A DNA stretch of 64,000 nt, from NCBI GenBank assembly GCA_028718605.1, contig JAQULM010000001.1, positions 346,785-410,784 of the forward strand, read 5' to 3'. Within the stretch, counting starts at the first letter, position 1; each line of letters opens with the position of its first letter. The notes under the pieces were generated by a model. It saw nothing but the letters and a program-made list of their open reading frames with translations, had not been told where the DNA came from and made no database searches. This document shows, piece by piece, positions 45,971-53,464 of this stretch. The translations under genes were made by a program, and so were the position numbers. The DNA comes from Patescibacteria group bacterium (GTDB lineage Bacteria; Patescibacteria; ABY1; UBA10025; JAHIVO01).

Positions 45971-48046
45971 CTAGAGCGGCCGGCATTCAATTTTCGTCAC
46001 CCTGCCAGATGCATCCACCGATATATCCGTAAGGAAGTGCCCGGTTGGGCACGTTTGCGTCGAATTCCCAGGAAAAGGATTAATCCCATCGCCAAGAGTG
46101 TCTCCTACGGTTTCTCCGCCCCACACATTATTCTGTGCGCTCAGATCACCATCCGCGATAAAGCCCATCCCGACTGTCGCCGACCCATCGATCGAGAAAG
46201 AGCCTTTCTGCTCAGTGAGCGGATCAATGTTCTGGAGAGTGAGTGTTCCACTCAAATCCGTGGTGCCATACCCAACGCCTGAGTACCTCTTCGTCAGCCC
46301 GGTTGGTCCCGAAACCCAGAGAGACGATCCGTCAAAGCGCATACCCGTTGGGCTGAACCCGAGTGAAAATGTCTCCCGATCATTCGGATCGGCGGCCTTG
46401 AGCGCTGAAAGCGTCCCGGTGCCTGCATCCGCAGTCCAAATATGCACGCCGTCAAAGGCGATCGCAACGGGCGAATCACTAGTGGCGAACGACCCATACG
46501 GAACCGGGACCGGGAAACACCCGCCGAGATCCTCACTGCTTCCGCCGACACAGTCGGAATTGACCGCGCATGATTTCCAGTCGAGCGTAGAAGGATCTTT
46601 CAGGGAGCATATCCTGCTCCCAGAAAGGTAAAATCGCGTCACTGAATCGTCAGCCCCATTGGTAACCCAGTAATACGCATTGTCATAAAAAATATCAGTC
46701 GGGCTATTGCCGATGACATTCTGGTAGATTGCCGCATCGGCCGACGAAGGGTTGAGCGCAACGACATACCCACCGTCATCGCCTGACGCGATTGCGTACA
46801 GCATATCGCCATTATAAATAATTCGGCCAACCTGCACGTCTTCAGGGGTAACCTCAACGATTCCCCCTGCGACAAGCCCGCAGTTTGGCGTATCCGCATC
46901 GTAGCGGATTTTTACGATCACCCCTTCACCGGTATCTGCCGTCGCCGTTACCCAGTAAAAACGGTTTAATTCGTGATCTTGCACCGTACCCTGGCCGCTG
47001 AATGCGATTCCACGAGGATCTGACACGGAAATCGATGTTAGGTCAAGCGAGCAGCGTACATCACCTGACACCGGATCGATTCTGCGTACGGTATTATCCG
47101 CAGCAACTGCCCAGAGGGCGGTGCCATCATAGATCACGTCTGCCACTTCCCCGCCAAATGAAACATCGAGGAGAGAAAAACCATCGGGAACCCGTACCTT
47201 CATAAGCGTATTCCCTCGGCTCAGCCACACGTTGGTACCATCGTAGTAGCGTACCGTGTTCGGGCCAATCGTAAGATCCATGAGCTCTTGGCCAACAGTA
47301 TAGGAGACCATGGAACTCTGGAGCTGTGTCGGGACAAATTTCGCGCCCACCACATCACGCGACGACTCGAGGAGTCCCCCAAAATAACCGGCCCATAAGC
47401 CAGCGGTATTCTCATTCGTGCCATAGATAGCATACCCACTGTCGCTGAATGCACCGATTGCACTGTATAAATATCCAGTGTTTTCGCCCGACACCGGTGT
47501 GTTCAGGGGATTCACTGCCCAAATGCCATAATTATCCTCCCCATATGCCACTCCCCGAACTCCGGATTCCGTTCCAGTTCCCTTTATTGCCTCAGTTTCG
47601 GTACTCTCAGCATGCACGCCTTCCCCCGCCGCATTATCAACCGTCATCGGGCCGCCACTCACCTCTAGTTTGCTCCCGTCGAGCCCTAAGCACGGGCCGA
47701 TACAAACCCGATTTGCCTCTGGGTCAACATATAAGGTATCACCGCTCTCGCTCACCTTCAGCTTCTGATCAATGATGGCTTGATTGATCTGGGCGCCTTC
47801 CCCTTGGACCTCAAGCTGGTATTTAAATGGTCCCGATGCATCGTTGGTGCCGAGCCGAAGCGCGCCAGTCTTCACCTGATTGTCATCCCCGATCGTGATA
47901 TACGGAACAGTGTTATCTCCAGGCGGGGCAGCAGTTGGGGTATCCAGCGCAGCAGATACGCCCACGGCGATTGACAGCCCAAGTACGCCGAAACAAAAAA
48001 ATAGGCAAAAATATGCCGATCTATTGATTTTTTGCCTATTCTTCAT
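45971..48046 (-). CDS. Secreted propeller protein, paralogue A
   Basis: 691 residues from the ATG at 48046; an upstream GTG seven codons earlier is possible, but AAAGGTG then serves as the ribosome site of the chosen ATG. The signal helix (about 12-34) ends in VGVSAALDTPTAAPPG. It has the shared N-terminal module (ITIGDDNQVKTGALRLG, TLYVDPEANRVCIG), a short beta-repeat zone (GVRGVAYGEDNYGIWAV), one propeller with YDGTNVWL, YDGTALWAV and FDGVHIWTA, and the C-terminal module GSFSIDGSATV to GHFLTDISVDASGRV. It is the minimal form of the family and the first gene of the operon. Confidence 0.8.
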   Translation of the reverse strand: MKNRQKINRSAYFCLFFCFGVLGLSIAVGVSAALDTPTAAPPGDNTVPYITIGDDNQVKTGALRLGTNDASGPFKYQLEVQGEGAQINQAIIDQKLKVSESGDTLYVDPEANRVCIGPCLGLDGSKLEVSGGPMTVDNAAGEGVHAESTETEAIKGTGTESGVRGVAYGEDNYGIWAVNPLNTPVSGENTGYLYSAIGAFSDSGYAIYGTNENTAGLWAGYFGGLLESSRDVVGAKFVPTQLQSSMVSYTVGQELMDLTIGPNTVRYYDGTNVWLSRGNTLMKVRVPDGFSLLDVSFGGEVADVIYDGTALWAVAADNTVRRIDPVSGDVRCSLDLTSISVSDPRGIAFSGQGTVQDHELNRFYWVTATADTGEGVIVKIRYDADTPNCGLVAGGIVEVTPEDVQVGRIIYNGDMLYAIASGDDGGYVVALNPSSADAAIYQNVIGNSPTDIFYDNAYYWVTNGADDSVTRFYLSGSRICSLKDPSTLDWKSCAVNSDCVGGSSEDLGGCFPVPVPYGSFATSDSPVAIAFDGVHIWTADAGTGTLSALKAADPNDRETFSLGFSPTGMRFDGSSLWVSGPTGLTKRYSGVGYGTTDLSGTLTLQNIDPLTEQKGSFSIDGSATVGMGFIADGDLSAQNNVWGGETVGDTLGDGINPFPGNSTQTCPTGHFLTDISVDASGRVTKIECRPL

Positions 48047-48128
48047 TAGAAAATGCACACCTTTCACGGTATGTTACATTACCTAAAAATAGAATTGTAC
48101 CCCCACGATTGCCACGAGGAGAAGCCGT

Positions 48129-48157
48129 TTGACAAAACAGCTGTTTGCTACAATAAT
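48129..48157 (+). promoter_or_regulatory. Plus-strand promoter for the gene at 48212
   Basis: TTGACA, 17 bases, AATAAT. Expected transcription start is about 48 bases before the start codon. The -10 is weak. It overlaps the opposing promoter region at 48189-48218. Confidence 0.4.
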
Positions 48158-48188
48158 TAATGTACACGTCAGGCGTTTGAGTGTAATC

Positions 48189-48218
48189 ATTGTACCATAT
48201 TTTTGGGCCAAATGTCAA
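48189..48218 (-). promoter_or_regulatory. Strong promoter of the giant-protein/pilus operon
   Basis: Minus strand perfect TTGACA, 18 bases, TACAAT with TG in the extended -10 position. It gives a leader of about 135 bases before paralogue A. Its -35 lies inside the first codons of the plus-strand gene at 48212. Confidence 0.72.
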
Positions 48219-48736
48219 TCAACGAAAAAATCGAAAAAACACCTACCGAGCAGCGCCTTAAGTATGCTATGCTTGGGTCCCTTATCATTGTAACGTTGGT
48301 TGTCGGCGTCAGCCTTGCGAGCTATTACTACGGGAAACGGGCGACCTCAGAACTCGCGAAGTCCCCCATCCCGGTCATTGACGTTTCGACAGTCTCAAAA
48401 CAGCGTGTCCTCGGCGCGGCGATGTATAGTTGGCAGGGAACGGTTGTCGAACGAAACGGTTCAGCATTGAGCTTCAAGGCCTCTACAAAAAATGATGATG
48501 GGTCTCCGAGGGAAGCAAACCTCATCGCAACGATAAATGATGCCACGGAGCTCCTCCAATGGAATCTCACGACGTCCGCCGCACCAAGCCAAAACACAAG
48601 CACGAAGCAGCCAATCTCGCTCGATGATATCAACCCGGGTGTACAAGTCCTCGTCCAAGCAACAAATGATGCCAACAGCGATGGCGAAGTCCAGGCAGAA
48701 AGAATTTTAGTGCTCACAACGCCAACGGCCCCATAA
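48212..48736 (+). CDS. Small membrane-anchored protein of unknown function
   Basis: 174 residues from the ATG at 48212; a TTG three codons earlier is possible. One membrane helix (about 20-42, YAMLGSLIIVTLVVGVSLAS) is followed by an extracytoplasmic part with an OB-like pattern: SWQGTVVERNGSALSFKAS and LDDINPGVQVLVQATND. That resembles the short beta domains of DUF5666-type proteins, but I do not claim membership. It precedes lemA by 54 bp on the same strand. No clear Shine-Dalgarno is present. Confidence 0.65.
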   Translation: MSINEKIEKTPTEQRLKYAMLGSLIIVTLVVGVSLASYYYGKRATSELAKSPIPVIDVSTVSKQRVLGAAMYSWQGTVVERNGSALSFKASTKNDDGSPREANLIATINDATELLQWNLTTSAAPSQNTSTKQPISLDDINPGVQVLVQATNDANSDGEVQAERILVLTTPTAP

Positions 48737-48790
48737 TCACCCCCTGTTAACCATCGTAACATTTATTACTATTAATCATTATTAAAAAGT

Positions 48791-49348
48791 ATGGGAACAA
48801 CGACAATCATCATTCTCGTCGCCATCGTAGCCGTCGTACTGTGGTTCATCGCAGTCTACAACGGCCTCATCAAGCTCAGGAACCAGACCGATGAAGCATG
48901 GTCAGACATCGACGTCCAGCTCAAACGGCGATATGACCTCATTCCGAATCTCGTAGAAACCGTAAAAGGCTATGCAAAACACGAACGCGAACTTTTTGAA
49001 AAAGTTACGCAAGCGCGATCCGCAGCGATGGGTGCGCAAAGCATCGAGGAAAAAGGCAAGGCTGAAGACATGCTGTCTGGCACTCTCAAGAGCCTTTTCG
49101 CGATTGCGGAGAATTACCCGCAGCTACGTGCAAATGAAAACTTCCTGAAACTGCAGGACGAGCTCTCGGATACCGAGAACAAAATCCAGGCAGCGCGCAG
49201 ATTCTACAACGGAAACGTCAGGGATTTCAATACGAAGATCCAGGTTTTCCCGAATAACATGATCGCCGGGATGCTTGGATTCAAGAAATATGAATTCTTC
49301 CAGCTCGAAGAAGCCGCGGCAAAAGAACCGGTCAAGGTACAGTTCTAA
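48791..49348 (+). CDS. lemA: LemA family protein
   Basis: 185 residues. N-terminal membrane helix (about 4-24), then YNGLIKLRNQTDEAWSDIDVQLKRRYDLIPNLVETVKGYAKHE, the conserved LemA core, and a helical bundle ending FNTKIQVFPNNMIAGMLGFKKYEFF. LemA proteins are membrane-anchored helical scaffolds whose biochemical role is not settled; they are often found next to HtpX, as here (67 bp downstream). Length and motifs are fully typical. Confidence 0.96.
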   Translation: MGTTTIIILVAIVAVVLWFIAVYNGLIKLRNQTDEAWSDIDVQLKRRYDLIPNLVETVKGYAKHERELFEKVTQARSAAMGAQSIEEKGKAEDMLSGTLKSLFAIAENYPQLRANENFLKLQDELSDTENKIQAARRFYNGNVRDFNTKIQVFPNNMIAGMLGFKKYEFFQLEEAAAKEPVKVQF

Positions 49349-49374
49349 TATTTTTCTACTGGCGTAATAACCAT

Positions 49375-49405
49375 CCCAGCGCGCCCTCTCGTACGGTGCG
49401 CTGGG
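49375..49405 (+). promoter_or_regulatory. Hairpin between lemA and htpX
   Basis: Inverted repeat CCCAGCGC / GCGCTGGG, 8 bp with a 15-base loop, ending 11 bases before the htpX start codon. No T run follows, so it is not a classic terminator; it may influence htpX translation. Confidence 0.4.
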
Positions 49406-49415
49406 TTCGAAACAA

Positions 49416-50306
49416 ATGGCTACAATCTACACTCACATCGCTGCAAGCAAACGCCGCTCTCTCATACTCCTTCTCTGCACCTTTGCTGTCCTCATCGCGA
49501 TCGGATATACGATTGATTATGTCGAAGGAAGCGGCGGATACTTCTGGGTATTCATTGCATTCATATATGCCCTTATGAGTGCCCTTATCGGCTACTACTC
49601 TGGAGATAAAATCGCTCTCTGGACCTCAGGGGCAACGCCGGTTACGAAAGAACAGAATGCATACGTAGTGCGGATGGTTGAAAATCTGGCAATCACGGCT
49701 GGCCTACCGATGCCAAAAGTGTATATAATCCCCGACGACGATATCAACGCGTTTGCGGCTGGGCGGGATCCGCAGCATGCCTCTGTCGCAATCACGCAGG
49801 GCGCGATCCAGAAACTGCAGAATGAGGAGCTCGAAGGCGTGATCGCACATGAGCTGTCGCACGTCGGAAATTATGACATCCGGTACATGACACTCGTCAT
49901 CGTTCTCGTCGGCACGATCATGATGCTCTCGGATATCTTCTGGAGAACAAGATTTATTGGCGGCAGGCGCAGCGGCGGGAGTAACCGGGGCAACGCCGGG
50001 GGAATCCTGCTCATTATCGGCCTCGCACTCCTTATACTATCGCCGATTGTCGCACAGCTTATACGCATGGCGATTTCCAGAAAGCGTGAATACCTCGCAG
50101 ATGCATCAAGCGCTCTTCTGACGCGATACCCTGAGGGCCTCGCCCGGGCGCTTGAAAAAATCCGCGACCAGGGAGCGCGCATAGAACGGGCTACCAACTC
50201 AACCGCGCACCTCTACATCGCAAACCCGATGTCAAAAGGCTTAAGCGGGCTTTTCTCGACCCACCCACCGATTGATAAACGAATCGCAGCGCTCCGGCAA
50301 ATGTAA
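49416..50306 (+). CDS. htpX: Membrane zinc metalloprotease HtpX (M48B)
   Basis: 296 residues. Two N-terminal membrane segments (about 15-60), the zinc site IAHELSHVGNYD (HExxH, about 145-149), another membrane pair (about 160-215), and the third-ligand region SRKREYLADASSALLTRYPEGLARAL, ending THPPIDKRIAALRQM. HtpX degrades damaged membrane proteins. The lemA-htpX pair is widespread. No Shine-Dalgarno is evident before the ATG. Confidence 0.96.
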   Translation: MATIYTHIAASKRRSLILLLCTFAVLIAIGYTIDYVEGSGGYFWVFIAFIYALMSALIGYYSGDKIALWTSGATPVTKEQNAYVVRMVENLAITAGLPMPKVYIIPDDDINAFAAGRDPQHASVAITQGAIQKLQNEELEGVIAHELSHVGNYDIRYMTLVIVLVGTIMMLSDIFWRTRFIGGRRSGGSNRGNAGGILLIIGLALLILSPIVAQLIRMAISRKREYLADASSALLTRYPEGLARALEKIRDQGARIERATNSTAHLYIANPMSKGLSGLFSTHPPIDKRIAALRQM

Positions 50307-50355
50307 GTGATAATGTGCAAGGAACCCATCCAGTTCGATTAATCAAGTTAAAACC

Positions 50356-50493
50356 ATGACACCCGAAAAACCTGAACTCGAAACAGAGGTAGTTACGAAA
50401 GTTGCGACATCGACAAAGATTGCACTTGGCATCGCGATTGTCGCTGGCGTCGGTGCTGTTATTGCGATCACGTTCGGATTGTTCAGTTCGTAA
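50356..50493 (+). CDS. 45-residue single-pass membrane peptide
   Basis: ATG at 50356 reads MTPEKPELETEVVTKVATST, then a hydrophobic helix KIALGIAIVAGVGAVIAITFG and a stop. It lies 49 bp after htpX on the same strand and before the promoter at 50562. The acidic N-terminus and clean hydrophobic helix argue for a real small gene, but no homologue is recognised and no strong ribosome site is visible. Confidence 0.5.
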   Translation: MTPEKPELETEVVTKVATSTKIALGIAIVAGVGAVIAITFGLFSS

Positions 50494-50561
50494 CTCCACT
50501 ATCGCGGAATCGCGCAGTAAAATGTTTGGCTCTTCTTTTCGGCGAACGGTTTGCCTAACGA

Positions 50562-50590
50562 TTGACAAAACCACGTTTTTTTGCTAAAAT
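50562..50590 (+). promoter_or_regulatory. Promoter for the pilin-domain membrane protein genes
   Basis: TTGACA, exactly 17 bases, TAAAAT, with TG in the extended -10 position. Transcription should begin about 24 bases before the ATG at 50621. Confidence 0.75.
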
Positions 50591-50620
50591 AAAGCCATAC
50601 AATAACAAAAAACAAAAACT

Positions 50621-53446
50621 ATGGACACAAAAAACGGGATTACCCAGTGGCTCGCGCAAGCACGGCAAGCTGGTCTTAGTAATGAGCAAATCTCGGGGCA
50701 GTTAAAAGCTGCGGGCTGGAGTACCGAGCAGATCAACCAAACGCTCCATCCTCTTCCGCTCATACCATCTGCGCATGATATTGCCGAGCATATCAGCCCA
50801 ACAAAATCCCGAAAGCGCATTTCAAAAAAAACTGCGGTTTTAGTATCTGTCGGGGCGTTTGTGCTGCTGCTCATCGGCGGTGGCGTTTTTGCGTACATGA
50901 AAGGATACCTGCCGCTGCCATTCCTGTCGAAAGACGCGCAAGACCTGCTCATGAAATCATTCACCAAGCTCGGGCAGGCAAAGAGCGGCGAAGTCGGGTT
51001 CACGTTTGAAGTTGTGGCCGAAGACCGCGCCGAAGGGCTCGAACCAATCGCCATGGAAAATTCATCGGAGGACACGCCCAGCGAAAAAGCCTCACAAAAT
51101 GCGCAGCTGAACTCCGATGCTTCGCAAATACGGACCGGGCTCGTCTTGTACGCGGACGACAATCAATCTACCTACCCCGCAACGTTGGCCCCACTCGCAC
51201 CGGCTTATTTATCGAAGCTTCCCACGCAACCGGACAACAAACCATTCGTGTACACGGTCGCGGCTGACAAAAAATCATACACGCTCTCGTTCAGTTGCGT
51301 CACGGGTGACGTCAAAACCGGAACATTTGACAGCGAGGGTAACTCAACAATGTGCACGTCCTCTAGTGACACGGCCTTTGACGTCTCAATGCTTTCCTAT
51401 GTTGATGAATTGGTGAATGCCCTGCCGACCGACCTTCGGATATTCGGTGATATTACAGTATTCATGAATTACGCAAAGGATGCAAAAGAGGAACAGCAGG
51501 GCATCGTTACGGCAAAAGGAGGCTACAGCTCAAGCGGCATGACAGTAAGCATTGACGGAGAAGTCCGAATCAAGAACGGAAAAACGTATGCAATCATACG
51601 AGAATTTCCGAGCTTCTTCATGGCGGATATCAGCGCTATCAGCAACAAATGGATTGAATATGACCCGGATGAAAACTCCTCCTTAGACTCGTTCGATTTC
51701 CAGGATATTACAAACAGTTTCACTTCCGGGCTGCCTGCGATGGAGGACGAAAACGTGAAAAACAAACTGAAAGCGGAAATCGTCCCCCTTACAACCACCG
51801 CGTTTGATACCGGATTATTCACCGCAGTACGCGATGGATCAGAAACGCTGAATAACCATCCGACACATAAAGTAAAAATCACAATAGATCCGAGTAAAAT
51901 TCCCGCATTCGCAGAAAAATACCGCGCAGGCGCAAAAGAACGTAACGCTGATCTCTCGAGTGATGCCCTGAAGCCTATCACCAAGGTCATCGATGCGATG
52001 AATAAGCCGGAAGTTATCACACAGCTCACGGAATTTTTTAAGAACGTACATCTGACCGCATGGATCGACCAATCGGGAAATGACATGCGTAAGCTTACCG
52101 CGACCGTCATCATCGTTCCCCCGGATAAATACGAAAAGTTCAATGAAAAACAGGTCCGTTTCACGATCGGCTTCACGTTCGACCATCTCGGCGAGCAGCC
52201 CTCGGTCGACGTGCCGAACGATACCATATCGGCCGATGAAGCTGAGCGGCTTCTGAGCGGAAAAACGGTTGAAGAACAACAGTTCGAGAAGCAGCGCCGC
52301 GCCGTGGACAGCATCCGATCAGCGCTCGGTCAGTACTATCAGATAAAACAAACGTACCCGGAGAATCTCAACGACCTGCTCGAAAACAGGCCCGCTGCGA
52401 CGAACAGCAACACAAACTCCAACAATTTCTACAGCGCAAAAAAAACAGTACCGACTGATGCGTATTCGAGTAAATCATTCGCCTACGCTTCAACGGGCAG
52501 CGATTATACCCTGACCTATACTATAAAATTTCCCACGGGGACGTCTGAAAACTCGTACACCCTCGACTATTACAAAGGAATGTATGTGGACGGGACGAAC
52601 ACGGCCACTAAAAATTTCCTCTCAAAAGAAGCAGAGGCCAACAAGGATAGCGATAACGACGGCCTTTCTGATACCGAAGAAACACGGTATGGGACAAACA
52701 AGTATTTGAGAGACACGGATGGCGACGGGTACACAGACAAGGAGGAAATTGATGCTGGCTACGATCCACTGACAAGGTCCTCCAGCAGCAGCAGCAACGT
52801 CAACACCACCGTCCCCCTAACAGCTCTGCCCGAAGCATATCTCAATACCCAAAACCACCATTACCCTGAATCATCCGGAACGGTCAACATCCCAATATCA
52901 CTCACCACGTCCTCATCAGAGGACGTTTCTGTAGAATACAACATCGTCGGCGGCGAAGCGACGAATGCGGTAGATTATTCATTGCCCGTGCACGGAACCG
53001 TCACTATTCCTGCCAACGCAAAGGAAGCCCAGTTAAGCTTTCAAATTATCGACGATACTGACGTTGAGGCAGGTGAAAGTATTATTATTGAGCTGGTGGA
53101 TGCTGAAAATGCTCAGGTTATCCGATCGAATAAACAATACCGAAAAACAATTATCATTGAAACAAGTGATGGCCCGGAACCGTATTGCACCGATTCAGAC
53201 GGTGGCAATGTCTACGATGTGTTCGGTGAAGTCAAGTATTTTGTATACGGTCATAACGAAGAATGGTCATTTCCTGATACATGCCGGGAGGAAAAAAATG
53301 GTACAAACGTAACGAGCGGGCAATATATCGTTGAACAAAATTGCTACGGATCACAGGGATCCAACCAACCCAATACATCCGGATCAGCGAGCATCGTAGA
53401 ATGCCCCGGCGGTTGTTTAAATGGTGTCTGCGCAGGCAAGGATTAG
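50621..53446 (+). CDS. Large membrane protein with pilin-head-like, TSP3 and Calx-beta domains
   Basis: 941 residues. Residues 1-45 form a helical motif (WLAQARQAGLSNEQI...LKAAGWSTEQI) shared with the next gene. One membrane helix follows at about 72-93. In the external part, about 160-210 (SDASQIRTGLVLYADD, STYPATLAPL) closely resembles the head of the pilin at 17160. A second similar region (about 562-650, RRAVDSIRSALGQYYQIKQTYP) follows a lipoprotein-like middle. Then come thrombospondin type 3 calcium motifs (DSDNDGLSDTEE, DTDGDGYTDKEE, about 675-715), a Calx-beta domain (about 740-850) and a Cys-rich end. No prepilin signal is present. Function unknown. Confidence 0.78.
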   Translation: MDTKNGITQWLAQARQAGLSNEQISGQLKAAGWSTEQINQTLHPLPLIPSAHDIAEHISPTKSRKRISKKTAVLVSVGAFVLLLIGGGVFAYMKGYLPLPFLSKDAQDLLMKSFTKLGQAKSGEVGFTFEVVAEDRAEGLEPIAMENSSEDTPSEKASQNAQLNSDASQIRTGLVLYADDNQSTYPATLAPLAPAYLSKLPTQPDNKPFVYTVAADKKSYTLSFSCVTGDVKTGTFDSEGNSTMCTSSSDTAFDVSMLSYVDELVNALPTDLRIFGDITVFMNYAKDAKEEQQGIVTAKGGYSSSGMTVSIDGEVRIKNGKTYAIIREFPSFFMADISAISNKWIEYDPDENSSLDSFDFQDITNSFTSGLPAMEDENVKNKLKAEIVPLTTTAFDTGLFTAVRDGSETLNNHPTHKVKITIDPSKIPAFAEKYRAGAKERNADLSSDALKPITKVIDAMNKPEVITQLTEFFKNVHLTAWIDQSGNDMRKLTATVIIVPPDKYEKFNEKQVRFTIGFTFDHLGEQPSVDVPNDTISADEAERLLSGKTVEEQQFEKQRRAVDSIRSALGQYYQIKQTYPENLNDLLENRPAATNSNTNSNNFYSAKKTVPTDAYSSKSFAYASTGSDYTLTYTIKFPTGTSENSYTLDYYKGMYVDGTNTATKNFLSKEAEANKDSDNDGLSDTEETRYGTNKYLRDTDGDGYTDKEEIDAGYDPLTRSSSSSSNVNTTVPLTALPEAYLNTQNHHYPESSGTVNIPISLTTSSSEDVSVEYNIVGGEATNAVDYSLPVHGTVTIPANAKEAQLSFQIIDDTDVEAGESIIIELVDAENAQVIRSNKQYRKTIIIETSDGPEPYCTDSDGGNVYDVFGEVKYFVYGHNEEWSFPDTCREEKNGTNVTSGQYIVEQNCYGSQGSNQPNTSGSASIVECPGGCLNGVCAGKD

Positions 53447-53464
53447 TTAATCAACATTTGATTC

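Noticed and set aside
26387..48046. Long plus-strand frames opposite the giant genes (for example 28613-29581)
   Set aside because: They mirror the codon structure of the minus-strand genes, have no ribosome sites and no recognisable domains.
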